NCBI GenBank assembly: GCA_050618055.1
Contig: JBNLVK010000305.1
Span: 1 to 23,805 of the forward strand
DNA length: 23,805 nt
From: CALDCK01 sp050618055
GTDB taxonomy: Bacteria; Myxococcota_A; UBA9160; SMWR01
Reading direction: 5' to 3'
Shown: piece by piece, positions 7,731-14,020 of the stretch
Position numbering within the stretch: position 1 is the first letter of the stretch
How the letters are laid out: every line of letters begins with the position of its first letter
The notes under the pieces: generated by a model
Told to the model about the DNA's origin: nothing
The model's input: only the letters and a program-made list of their open reading frames with translations
Databases searched by the model: none
Made by a program: the position numbers and the translations under genes

Positions 7731-8359
7731 GGCCGCTCGATGTGCCGGGCGTACTGGCGCATCTCGGGCGTCCAGCGATCGGGCAGCGGCTTGCCCACCA
7801 CCGAGAAGAAGCCCTCGAGGAAGTTGTAGGTGAGCCCCCAGACGATGTGACGCTCCGGGTCGCCGACGAGGATGCCGGGGAAGTCGAGCTGCTGGTGGGC
7901 GCGGTAGGGCACGTGGTTCTCGGGCGCGCGCAGGTCGCGCAGCGGGAACCAGAACGCCTTCTCCACCTCGTGGTTCGGCACCAGCGGCGGCGGATCGCTC
8001 ACGGCGTAGACATAGCCCGAGATGATCAGCGTGCCGTGGGTGCGCGGGTTGCCCTGCCGGTCGTCCAGCGCACCGATGAACTCGGCGCCCGCCAGCGTCA
8101 GACCCACCTCCTCCAGCGTCTCCCGCTCGGCGGCCCGGCGGGCGTCGGCGTCGCCCGGGTCGACGCGACCGCCCGGGAAGGCCATGTGGCCCGACCAGGG
8201 ATCGCCCTCGAAGCGGGCCCGCTCGATGAACAGCACCGACGGTCCCTCCGGATCGTCGCGCAGCACCATGGCCACGCCCGCACGCCGCACGCCGTCTTCG
8301 CCGATGACGGCGGGCCGGCGTCCGGCGAAGGTCCCACGGATGTCGTCCAGGCTCGGCAC
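7727..8359 (-). CDS. NUDIX hydrolase, CoA-pyrophosphatase (NudL) type
   Basis: The 210-residue protein carries WSGHMAFPGGRVDPGDADA (55-73) followed by REtlEEVGL (79-87). This is the NUDIX box of the CoA-pyrophosphatase subgroup, in which the first Glu is replaced by Asp and the spacing to RE is eight. Such enzymes cleave CoA or its derivatives to phosphopantetheine and 3',5'-ADP using magnesium. The remainder, including HGTLIISGYVY and VWGLTYNFLEGFF, fits the same subgroup, though the substrate is inferred only. The start is GTG at 8359 with TATCCT ending 6 nt before it and no proper ribosome site. It lies 18 nt behind the stop of the propeller gene and could also be co-transcribed with it. 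Its stop overlaps that of the small four-cysteine gene by a CTAG. Confidence 0.87.
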   Translation of the reverse strand: MPSLDDIRGTFAGRRPAVIGEDGVRRAGVAMVLRDDPEGPSVLFIERARFEGDPWSGHMAFPGGRVDPGDADARRAAERETLEEVGLTLAGAEFIGALDDRQGNPRTHGTLIISGYVYAVSDPPPLVPNHEVEKAFWFPLRDLRAPENHVPYRAHQQLDFPGILVGDPERHIVWGLTYNFLEGFFSVVGKPLPDRWTPEMRQYARHIERP

Positions 8360-8365
8360 CCACCC

Positions 8366-8371
8366 AGGATA
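8366..8371 (-). promoter_or_regulatory. Candidate -10 (TATCCT) of the NUDIX gene
   Basis: On the minus strand TATCCT ends 6 nt before the GTG start at 8359. The nucleotides between (GGGTGG) are too close to the start to act as a normal ribosome site. It lies in the 18-nt gap after the propeller gene. Confidence 0.35.
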
Positions 8372-8377
8372 GCCGGC

Positions 8378-9826
8378 TCACGAGCAGCGCCGGCGGATCT
8401 CCAGCAGGCGCTCGCTGCCGTCCGCAGCGCGCTGTCCCAGGTAGACGCGCAGTCCGTCGGGCGACAGCGAAACCCCGGTGGGCGCACCCCAGGCCTCCAC
8501 GTCCGGCAGCGCCTGGCGCCGCAGCGCGCCGTCGCGCTCGCCCAGGTAGAGCGACGTCCCGCGGAACAGCACGCCGTCGCGGTCGAGTCGCCAGGCCAGC
8601 GGCTGGAGCAGCGCTCCCAGGGCCGCCGGCAGCGCGCCGGCAGCGCGCGCCCGCGTCGACGCGGCCAGCGCCAGCACGGCGCCGTCGGCGCTGAAGGCCA
8701 CGCCTCCCGGCACCACGTCGTCGCGCAGCGGCCGCTCCTCGCCGGTGGCCGGATCGCGCAGCGTGGCCCGCAGCGGAGCGAACGGGTTTCCGCGCAGCGT
8801 CACCAGCGACCGGGCGTCCGGCGACCAGGCCTCCGGCGCCACGAAGCGCGCGCCGCCCCGCTCGATGGGCGTCGGCGGACCGAGCGCCAGCGAGCCGTGT
8901 CCGCTCTGGATCGTCGCGCGCACCACCGCGTGGCCCGAGACGCGCCGCGACCAGACCACGCCGCCGGCCGGATCCCAGACGGCGTGGCCGTGGGCGCCGG
9001 CGCCGAAGGTGAGGCGCCGCGACGGCTCGCCGTCCGTCGCGCCGCCGCGCAGCAGGTGCAGATCGGTGTCGGCCGGATGCACGCCGGCGGCGTGGCGATC
9101 GGTCTCGAACAGCACGCCGGCGCGGCCCGGCGCAGGTCGCAGGTTGTGGCCCGCCTCGTCGCAGGTGCGGCAGACGGCCGCGCCGGTCGCCGGGTCGAGC
9201 CGGTGGATCTGGCGCCGGCCGTCCCCCGCGCGCGCGTCGAACCAGAGCGCGCCGTCGGGGGCGAGCCGCGGACGCGCACCCGAGGCGCGCAGCACCCGGA
9301 CCTCGCCGCCGTCGTCGGCGCAGCGCGGCAGCGGACGGGTGGCGACCGCCGCGTCGAGGTCGTAGATCGCCTCGGCGCTGCCCGGGGCTTCCGGCGGAGC
9401 CTCGTCCCAGGCGCCGGCCACCGCCGCCAGCACCACCGCGGCGGCGCCGATCGCCAGCCAGGCGAGCCCGGCCGCGAGCAGACCCGATGACCGCGGGCGC
9501 TCGGCCGGATCGCCGCGGCGGCGCGCGTCGTCGAAGACGACCAGCGAGACCACCGCCTGGGCGGCGCTCCACACCGCCGGACCCGGCGGCAGCTGGAGCA
9601 GCGCGGCGGCCACGGCGGCCAGCGACGCCCAGCCGGCGCCGGCCGCCCGGGCCGCGCGCGCACCGCCGCCCACCCAGGCCGCCGCTCCCCAGCTGAGCAG
9701 GCCCGCGGCCAGCGCGGCGCCGCCGAGCGCCGGCAGGCCCTGCGCGCCGCAGGCCAGTGCGACGAGCACACCGACCGGTGCCCCCGAAACGAACGACCAG
9801 GCGCGCCAGAGCAACGAAGCCTCCAC
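8378..9826 (-). CDS. Membrane-anchored TolB-like beta-propeller protein
   Basis: The 482-residue protein has an N-terminal membrane part (hydrophobic stretches near 15-51, 63-85 and 113-139), then a region from about 150 to the end built of PD40/TolB-like propeller blades. The blades show as repeats of the type 'PDGALWFDARAGDG', 'WDPAGGVVWSRRVSG', 'WSPDARSLVTLRGNPF', 'FSADGAVLALAAS' and 'LSPDGLRVYLGQRAADG'. A CRTCDEAGHN segment contains a possible redox or metal CxxC. Such proteins usually act in the envelope as binding scaffolds; the ligand is unknown. It starts at GTG 9826 with only a weak GGGATC site. It shares a 67-bp promoter region with the divergent DUF6178 gene, with -10 elements that overlap. 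The function is not assigned further. Confidence 0.72.
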   Translation of the reverse strand: MEASLLWRAWSFVSGAPVGVLVALACGAQGLPALGGAALAAGLLSWGAAAWVGGGARAARAAGAGWASLAAVAAALLQLPPGPAVWSAAQAVVSLVVFDDARRRGDPAERPRSSGLLAAGLAWLAIGAAAVVLAAVAGAWDEAPPEAPGSAEAIYDLDAAVATRPLPRCADDGGEVRVLRASGARPRLAPDGALWFDARAGDGRRQIHRLDPATGAAVCRTCDEAGHNLRPAPGRAGVLFETDRHAAGVHPADTDLHLLRGGATDGEPSRRLTFGAGAHGHAVWDPAGGVVWSRRVSGHAVVRATIQSGHGSLALGPPTPIERGGARFVAPEAWSPDARSLVTLRGNPFAPLRATLRDPATGEERPLRDDVVPGGVAFSADGAVLALAASTRARAAGALPAALGALLQPLAWRLDRDGVLFRGTSLYLGERDGALRRQALPDVEAWGAPTGVSLSPDGLRVYLGQRAADGSERLLEIRRRCS

Positions 9827-9862
9827 TCGAGATCGATCCCGGGCGTCCGCGGGAGAGCGACC

Positions 9863-9872
9863 ATCCTACACT
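9863..9872. promoter_or_regulatory. Overlapping divergent -10 elements
   Basis: In the 10-bp string ATCCTACACT the plus strand offers TACACT (9867-9872) for the DUF6178 gene. The minus strand offers TAGGAT (9868-9863) for the propeller gene, and the two hexamers share the central TA. The plus gene also has AAGG at 9881-9884 as a ribosome site. No -35 elements are evident. Confidence 0.4.
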
Positions 9873-9893
9873 CCTCCGCTAAGGTCTCCGCCG

Positions 9894-11030
9894 ATGGCGT
9901 CCCCCCCGGCCTCCGCAGAGAGCCGACGCCTGCTCGAGCTGGCCCGTCGCGATCGCGACGCGGCGGTCTCGGAGCTGGCCCGCGCGTCGGTGGAAGACCA
10001 GGTCGCCCTGGTCTGCGAGGCGCCGCTGGCCGAGCGCGCCCGCGTGCTGGGGCTGCTGCCCGAGCCGGAGCGGGTGATCCCGCGCCTGCCCGAGGCCGAG
10101 CTGTGCTTCCTGGTGAAGGCGCAGGGCCTGTCCGACGCGGGCTGGATCCTGGCCCACGCCACGCCGGAGCAGGTGGTGGCGGCCGTCGACCTGGACGCCT
10201 GGCACGGCTACGAGCTGGACGTGGCGGACCTCTCCGCCTGGCTGGCCGCCCTGGCCGACGGCGACAAGGCGTCGCTGGTGCGCCACGCCAACGCGCTGGA
10301 CGCCGAGCTGCTGGTGCTGTTGCTGCGCGCGCGCCTCTTCGTGGTGCAGAAGCCCACCGACGACGAGGGCTGGCAGCCGCCGGAGAAGTCGCAGACCCTG
10401 GAAGGCCAGTTCCACTTCGTTCCGCACGACGAGAACGACGACGCGGCGGAGATCGTGGCGCTGCTGCGCGCCCTGTTCGAAGAGGACTACTGGACCTACT
10501 TCCGGCTGATGCAGGGCTCGATCTGGGAGCTCGACTCGGACGCCCAGGAGTGGGCGCTGCGCTGGCGCAGCGGACGCCTCCAGGACATGGGCTTCCCGCC
10601 CTGGGACGAGGCGATGGGCATCTACCGCTTCATCGCGCCGAAGGACCGGGCGAAGCTCGACACCGAGGCGGCGCCGCTCGACGTCGGGACCTGGGCCCTG
10701 CCCGTCTGGCTGCCGAGCCTGCCGGCGACGGCGGAGTCCGGGCACCGCGTCTTCCGCGCCATCGCCGAGCTCGATCCGGAGGAGCGCAGCGCCGCCTTCT
10801 ACGCCTTCGTCGCCCTGGCCAACAAGGTGGCGGTGGCCGACAAGCTCGAGCTGTCCGACGCCGAGTCGACGCCCACGGCCATCGAGAAGGCGGCGCGCTT
10901 CGCCAGCGACGGCCTGGCGCTGGTGGCCGAGGAGCAGGGTCTGGCCGACCCCGACGTGCTGCGCCGGGTGACGCTCGAGCGCCTGTTCACGGTGGGCGCC
11001 AACCTCGACCCGCTGAGCGCCCGGGGTTGA
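9894..11030 (+). CDS. DUF6178 family protein
   Basis: The 378-residue, acidic, mainly helical protein has no signal peptide or TM segment. The pattern RLPEAELCFLVKAQGLSDAGWILAHATPEQVVAAVDLDAWHGYELD (split by helices, about 62-112) resembles the DUF6178 family known mainly from deltaproteobacterial groups; assignment is from memory of that pattern. The Trp/Asp-rich DLDAWHGYELD and FEEDYWTYFRLMQGSIWELDSDAQEWALRWRSGRLQDMGFPPWDEAMGIY (about 190-245) are the most distinctive parts. No catalytic motif is visible and no function is known. ATG at 9894 follows AAGG with 9 nt between. The next gene starts at a TTG that overlaps this stop codon, so the two are very likely co-translated. Confidence 0.7.
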   Translation: MASPPASAESRRLLELARRDRDAAVSELARASVEDQVALVCEAPLAERARVLGLLPEPERVIPRLPEAELCFLVKAQGLSDAGWILAHATPEQVVAAVDLDAWHGYELDVADLSAWLAALADGDKASLVRHANALDAELLVLLLRARLFVVQKPTDDEGWQPPEKSQTLEGQFHFVPHDENDDAAEIVALLRALFEEDYWTYFRLMQGSIWELDSDAQEWALRWRSGRLQDMGFPPWDEAMGIYRFIAPKDRAKLDTEAAPLDVGTWALPVWLPSLPATAESGHRVFRAIAELDPEERSAAFYAFVALANKVAVADKLELSDAESTPTAIEKAARFASDGLALVAEEQGLADPDVLRRVTLERLFTVGANLDPLSARG

Positions 11031-12634
11031 GCGCCCTCTCCCGCGCGGCGAGCGCCCTGGCCGGACGCTGGCTCGGCCTGCCGGCCCCGCGCTGCCGCGT
11101 GGTGCGCTGCGACGAGTGGATCCGCCTGCCCGGCGGAGAGCGCCTGGCCGCCCGGGTGTTCCGGCCCGACGGAGCGCCGGTCCGCGCCACGCTGGTGGCC
11201 CGCTCGGTGGCCCCGGTGCACGGGCGCCACCCGACCACGGGTCTCGCGCGCCTGCTGGCGGAGCAGGGCCACAGCGTGGTGGTGGTCGGCTGCCGCGGGC
11301 TGCACGGATCGGAGGGGCGCTTCGAGCCCTTCGTCGCCGACGGTGCCGACGGCGCGGAGGCGGTCGAGTGGGTGGCGAAGCAGCCCTGGTGCGCCGGACC
11401 GCTGGCGCTGGCCGGACTCGGCTACGCGGGGCATGCCGCCTGGGCGACGCTGGCCGCGGCGCGACGTCCGATCGACGGCCTGCTGGTGGGCTTCGCCGCA
11501 CGGGACGCCTGGGCGTGGCTGCACCGCGGCGGCGCCCTGCGCCTGGAGACCACCTTCCAGCTGGCCCTGGCCGTGGCGGCGGGCGAGCCCGAGGGAGCGC
11601 GCGTGCACGACCTGGCCCGCGCGCTGGCCCACCGTCCGCTGCTCGAGGCCGACCGGGTGGCGTCGCGCCGCGTCGACTGGCTGCGCGACTGGCTCGCGCA
11701 CCCCACGCGCGACGACTTCTGGGAGGCGCGCGCGCCGGCCCTGCCCGGGCGACCGCCGGCGACGCTGCTCTTCGGAAGCTGGTCCCACGACACGCTGCCG
11801 GCACTGCTCCTCGACCACGCGGCGCTGGGCGCGGCGGCCGAGCAGACGGGCTCGCCGCCGCCGCGGCTGCTGATCGGTCCCGCAGAGGGCGACGGACGCG
11901 GTCGGTTGCGGGCGGACGGTGGACGGCCGGCCCGCTTCGCGGCCGAGGCGACCCGGGCGGCCTGCGATCACCTGGCGGCGCTGGCCGACCGCGGGACGCC
12001 GCGCGGCGCGGCGGTGCGCGCCTTCGTGGCCGGCGTGGGCTGGCGCGAGGCGGCCGGCTTCCCGCCCTCGGACGCGGAGCGGGTGCTGCACCTGACCGGC
12101 TGCGGCCGCGACCCGGACGGCGGACGCCTGGGCGAGGAAGGCGAGGACGCGACCGAGGCCCGCGACCGCTACCTCTACGATCCGGCCGACGCGCGGCCGT
12201 CCGGCAGCGAGGGGTCGGAGCGCGGCGACGGGCTGCGCTACCTGGGCGAGCCGCTGCCGCGCGCGCTCGAGATCGCGGGCGCGCCGACGCTCGAGCTGAC
12301 GGCCGAGAGCAGCGCCGCCCGCACCGACTTCACCGCGGAGCTCCTGCGGGTGGACGACGACGGCCAGGCGCGGCGCATCGCCTTCGGCATCGCGCGCACC
12401 CGCTTCGACACGCCCGGGCCGGCGCGCGTGACCGTCGCGCTGTCGCCGCTGTGGCTGCGGCTGCGCGCCGGCGAGCGGCTGCGCCTCGACGTGTCGTCGT
12501 CGAGCCACCCCGACTTCGACCGCCACCCGAACACCGACGCGCCGCCGGCGGGTGCGGGCGACACCGACGGTGTGGTCGCGAGCCAGACGCTCCACCGGGC
12601 GGGCTGCCGGCTGCGCCTGCCGGTCGCGGGCTGA
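11027..12634 (+). CDS. CocE/NonD (S15) family protein lacking catalytic Ser and His
   Basis: The 535-residue protein has the alpha/beta-hydrolase architecture of CocE/X-prolyl dipeptidyl peptidase. It shows ARVFRPDG (42-49), VVVVGCRGLHGSEGRFEPF (84-102; usually VRGRGGSEG), DGAEAVEWVAKQPW (108-121), and a C-terminal jelly-roll (about 400-530) with LRYLGEPLPRALEIAGAPTLEL, FTAELLRVDDDG and SSSSHPDFDRHPNT. The nucleophile elbow, normally GxSYxG, reads GLGYAG (130-135), so Ser is Gly. The usual GPWxHG His motif reads GPAEGDG (284-290), so His is gone. Asp255 may remain. It is therefore probably not a hydrolase by this mechanism. The TTG start at 11027 overlaps the DUF6178 stop; GTG codons near 11099 are alternatives. 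The two proteins may act together; the role is unknown. Confidence 0.78.
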   Translation: MSALSRAASALAGRWLGLPAPRCRVVRCDEWIRLPGGERLAARVFRPDGAPVRATLVARSVAPVHGRHPTTGLARLLAEQGHSVVVVGCRGLHGSEGRFEPFVADGADGAEAVEWVAKQPWCAGPLALAGLGYAGHAAWATLAAARRPIDGLLVGFAARDAWAWLHRGGALRLETTFQLALAVAAGEPEGARVHDLARALAHRPLLEADRVASRRVDWLRDWLAHPTRDDFWEARAPALPGRPPATLLFGSWSHDTLPALLLDHAALGAAAEQTGSPPPRLLIGPAEGDGRGRLRADGGRPARFAAEATRAACDHLAALADRGTPRGAAVRAFVAGVGWREAAGFPPSDAERVLHLTGCGRDPDGGRLGEEGEDATEARDRYLYDPADARPSGSEGSERGDGLRYLGEPLPRALEIAGAPTLELTAESSAARTDFTAELLRVDDDGQARRIAFGIARTRFDTPGPARVTVALSPLWLRLRAGERLRLDVSSSSHPDFDRHPNTDAPPAGAGDTDGVVASQTLHRAGCRLRLPVAG

Positions 12635-12642
12635 CAAAGCAA

Positions 12643-12672
12643 CGGGCCCGCCGGCTCACGCCGACGGGCCCG
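12643..12672 (-). terminator. Hairpin terminator between the convergent CocE-like and histone-like genes
   Basis: CGGGCCCGCCGG (12643-12654) pairs with CCGACGGGCCCG (12661-12672) with one mismatch and a 6-nt loop. On the minus strand it is followed by GTTGCTTTGT, a fair U-rich run, so it best serves the histone-like gene that ends 18 nt before it. It can also terminate the plus-strand gene ending at 12634. Confidence 0.72.
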
Positions 12673-12690
12673 CATCTGAACCGAAATGAC

Positions 12691-12906
12691 CTAGAGGTCG
12701 ACCGGCTTCAGCGTCTTGCGCTTGTTGCCGATCGCGCGCGCCTCGGCCTCCTTGATGATCTCACGCACGGCCTTGTCGAGGGCGCCGTAGAAGTCGCCGC
12801 CGACATTGCACTTCCTCACGGCGGCCTTGGTGCGCGCCTTGGAGATGATGAGATCGCCACCACCCGACGAGCGCCGCGTGGCCTTCTTCTTCTTACGAGC
12901 TGCCAT
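12691..12906 (-). CDS. Bacterial histone-fold protein with basic N-terminal tail
   Basis: The 71-residue protein begins MAARKKKKATRRSSGGG, a basic, flexible tail. From residue 19 it reads as a histone fold: LIISKARTKAAVRK (helix 1, about 22-32), NVGGDFYGALDKAVREIIKEAEARAIG (loop then long helix 2, about 34-60), then NKRKTLKPVDL. That last part has the R-K-T loop of archaeal and bacterial histones and a helix 3 cut to a few residues at the C-terminus. The pattern SK-x-K ... NV-x-x-DF-x-x-AL ... A-x-x-RA-x-x-N-x-RKT-x-x-P-x-DL fits the short bacterial histones known from Bdellovibrio. Such proteins dimerise and bind DNA. ATG at 12906 has AAGGA 8 nt upstream; an in-frame GTG at 12987 is less likely. 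The gene has its own promoter and terminator, indicating a single-gene unit. Fold assignment rests on pattern only. Confidence 0.8.
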   Translation of the reverse strand: MAARKKKKATRRSSGGGDLIISKARTKAAVRKCNVGGDFYGALDKAVREIIKEAEARAIGNKRKTLKPVDL

Positions 12907-12936
12907 TCTTGGTTCCTTTCCTCTCATCCCGCTGTC

Positions 12937-12953
12937 GGAGCGCCGACCGCTCC
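12937..12953 (-). promoter_or_regulatory. Leader hairpin upstream of the histone-like gene
   Basis: GGAGCG (12937-12942) pairs with CGCTCC (12948-12953) over a 5-nt loop, about 30 nt before the histone-like ATG and inside its predicted leader of about 128 nt. It could influence translation or stability of this mRNA; no known riboswitch pattern is recognised. Confidence 0.35.
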
Positions 12954-13040
12954 AGAAAGCTCCAGCAAGATCCCCCGGATGTCGCACCCGCGCGGCCTGT
13001 CCGCAGCGTCGCGTTCCATCTCGGCATCCGCAGCGGGCGG

Positions 13041-13070
13041 ATCATAGGCATTTTCCACCGTCGGATACAA
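13041..13070 (-). promoter_or_regulatory. Promoter of the histone-like gene (TTGTAT - 18 nt - TATGAT)
   Basis: On the minus strand, TTGTAT (13070-13065) and TATGAT (13046-13041) are separated by 18 nt. The -10 matches the sigma70 consensus at five of six positions and the -35 keeps TTG. The surroundings (13048-13090) are clearly AT-richer than the window. Transcription would start near 13034. Confidence 0.55.
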
Positions 13071-13073
13071 ACG

Positions 13074-13119
13074 AAATTCGCCCGAATTCGAGGGGAAGAG
13101 GCCCCCGCGAGGCCTTTTT
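13074..13119 (+). promoter_or_regulatory. Inverted repeat and small terminator-like hairpin before the hydrolase gene
   Basis: AATTCG and CGAATT face each other around CC (about 13075-13088), a possible operator in the divergent region. Further on, AGGCC (13099-13103) pairs with GGCCT (13111-13115) over 7 nt and is followed by TTTT, 20 nt before the hydrolase ATG. It is short and could be an attenuator-like element or chance. Confidence 0.3.
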
Positions 13120-13138
13120 CGGGCATCATCCGGGCCCG

Positions 13139-13990
13139 ATGACCGGCCGGCGAGAAACCGAGAGGGCGCGACGCTTCGCCGCCGAGGACGGCGTGGTTCT
13201 GTCTGCGCGCTTCTGGGGAGACGCGGGGGCGCCGGTCACGCTGCTGCTGCACGGCGGCGGTGCGAACGGCAGCTGGTGGTCCCCGCTGGTGCAGGCCGTC
13301 GCCGCGCTGGGCGTCGAGCAGCAGTTCGTGGCCCTCGACTTCCGCGGTCACGGCGATTCGGACTACCCGCAGGACACGCGGGTCGGCGCCTTCCACGGTG
13401 ACGTCGAGTCATTGCTGGCCCACCTCGACCTGGAAGCGCGCGAATACGGACTGGTCGGTCACTCGCTGGGGGCCCACGTCGCCCTCGATCACGCGGCGTG
13501 TCACCCGCCGGTGCGATCGGTGATGGCGATCGAGCCCTCGCGCGGTGGCTCCAAGGGCGATCGGCGCCGGGCGCGGCTGGCGCTGGCCGCCCGACGCACC
13601 CACCGCACGCGCCAGGACGCGCTCGATCGCTTCCGCTTCCTGCCCGGCGCCCCGCTGGCCGACGACGCGCTGCGGCTGCGCATCGCGGAGCGCTCGATCC
13701 GCCGGGAGCCCGACGGACGCTACGGCTACAGCTTCGACCCGCGCTGGTTCCGCCTGCCCGCGAAGCCCCCGGAGCCGAAGAGCCGCATCGCCTGCCCGGT
13801 GCTGGTGGTGCGCGGCGGCGACTCGGGCCTGCTGACCCACGAGGGTGCCGCCCTGCTGGCCCGGGAGATCCCGGACGGGCGCGTGCTCGAGATCCCGGGC
13901 ACGGGGCACAACGTCCACCTGGAGCGGCCGGACCGGGTGGCCGAGGCCCTGGCCGCCCAGCTCGGCGCCGGGGCCCGCGCCGCCTCCTGA
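13139..13990 (+). CDS. Alpha/beta-fold hydrolase
   Basis: The 283-residue protein is a standard cytoplasmic alpha/beta hydrolase. The oxyanion-hole strand LLLHGGGANGSWW spans 35-47, DFRGHGDSD 67-75 and the nucleophile elbow VGHSLGA 106-112 (Ser109). The acid is within VVRGGDSGLLT, and the His is in GTGHNVHLERPDRVAEAL near the C-terminus. A cap region with Arg-rich helices (RRRARLALAARRTHRTR) lies between about 155 and 215. The substrate cannot be told: esterase, lactonase or C-C hydrolase are all compatible. ATG at 13139 was chosen because homology-like sequence starts right after it, but no ribosome site precedes it. It shares a divergent region with the histone-like gene and is followed by the amidase gene 30 nt downstream. 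Confidence 0.85.
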   Translation: MTGRRETERARRFAAEDGVVLSARFWGDAGAPVTLLLHGGGANGSWWSPLVQAVAALGVEQQFVALDFRGHGDSDYPQDTRVGAFHGDVESLLAHLDLEAREYGLVGHSLGAHVALDHAACHPPVRSVMAIEPSRGGSKGDRRRARLALAARRTHRTRQDALDRFRFLPGAPLADDALRLRIAERSIRREPDGRYGYSFDPRWFRLPAKPPEPKSRIACPVLVVRGGDSGLLTHEGAALLAREIPDGRVLEIPGTGHNVHLERPDRVAEALAAQLGAGARAAS

Positions 13991-14015
13991 TAGACTGATC
14001 CCACGACCCGAGGAG
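13991..14015 (+). promoter_or_regulatory. Candidate -10 (TAGACT) and ribosome site for the amidase operon
   Basis: TAGACT at 13991-13996 directly follows the hydrolase stop codon. GAGGAG at 14010-14015 lies 5 nt before the amidase ATG. The operon could also be fed by read-through from the hydrolase gene. Confidence 0.4.
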
Positions 14016-14020
14016 CCCCC

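Noticed and set aside
7742..9490. Plus-strand open frame of about 582 codons
   Set aside because: Antisense to the NUDIX and propeller genes, with His/Arg/Gln-rich composition typical of a reverse-frame shadow.
5430..9572. A continuous minus-strand open frame of about 1380 codons
   Set aside because: It crosses four real genes out of frame and gives Arg/Ala/Gly-rich sequence without motifs; such open frames are expected at this GC content.
10103..11026. In-frame upstream extension of the CocE-like gene to 10103
   Set aside because: It lies antiphase inside the DUF6178 gene and yields Arg/Gly/Ala-rich sequence; the recognisable family pattern starts after the overlap at 11027.
12907..12987. 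Longer histone-like protein from GTG at 12987
   Set aside because: The added 27 residues are not histone-like and there is a good ribosome site for the ATG at 12906.
13099..13119. Rho-independent terminator before the hydrolase gene
   Set aside because: The stem is only 5 bp with a 7-nt loop and no plus-strand gene ends just upstream; kept only as a low-confidence leader element.
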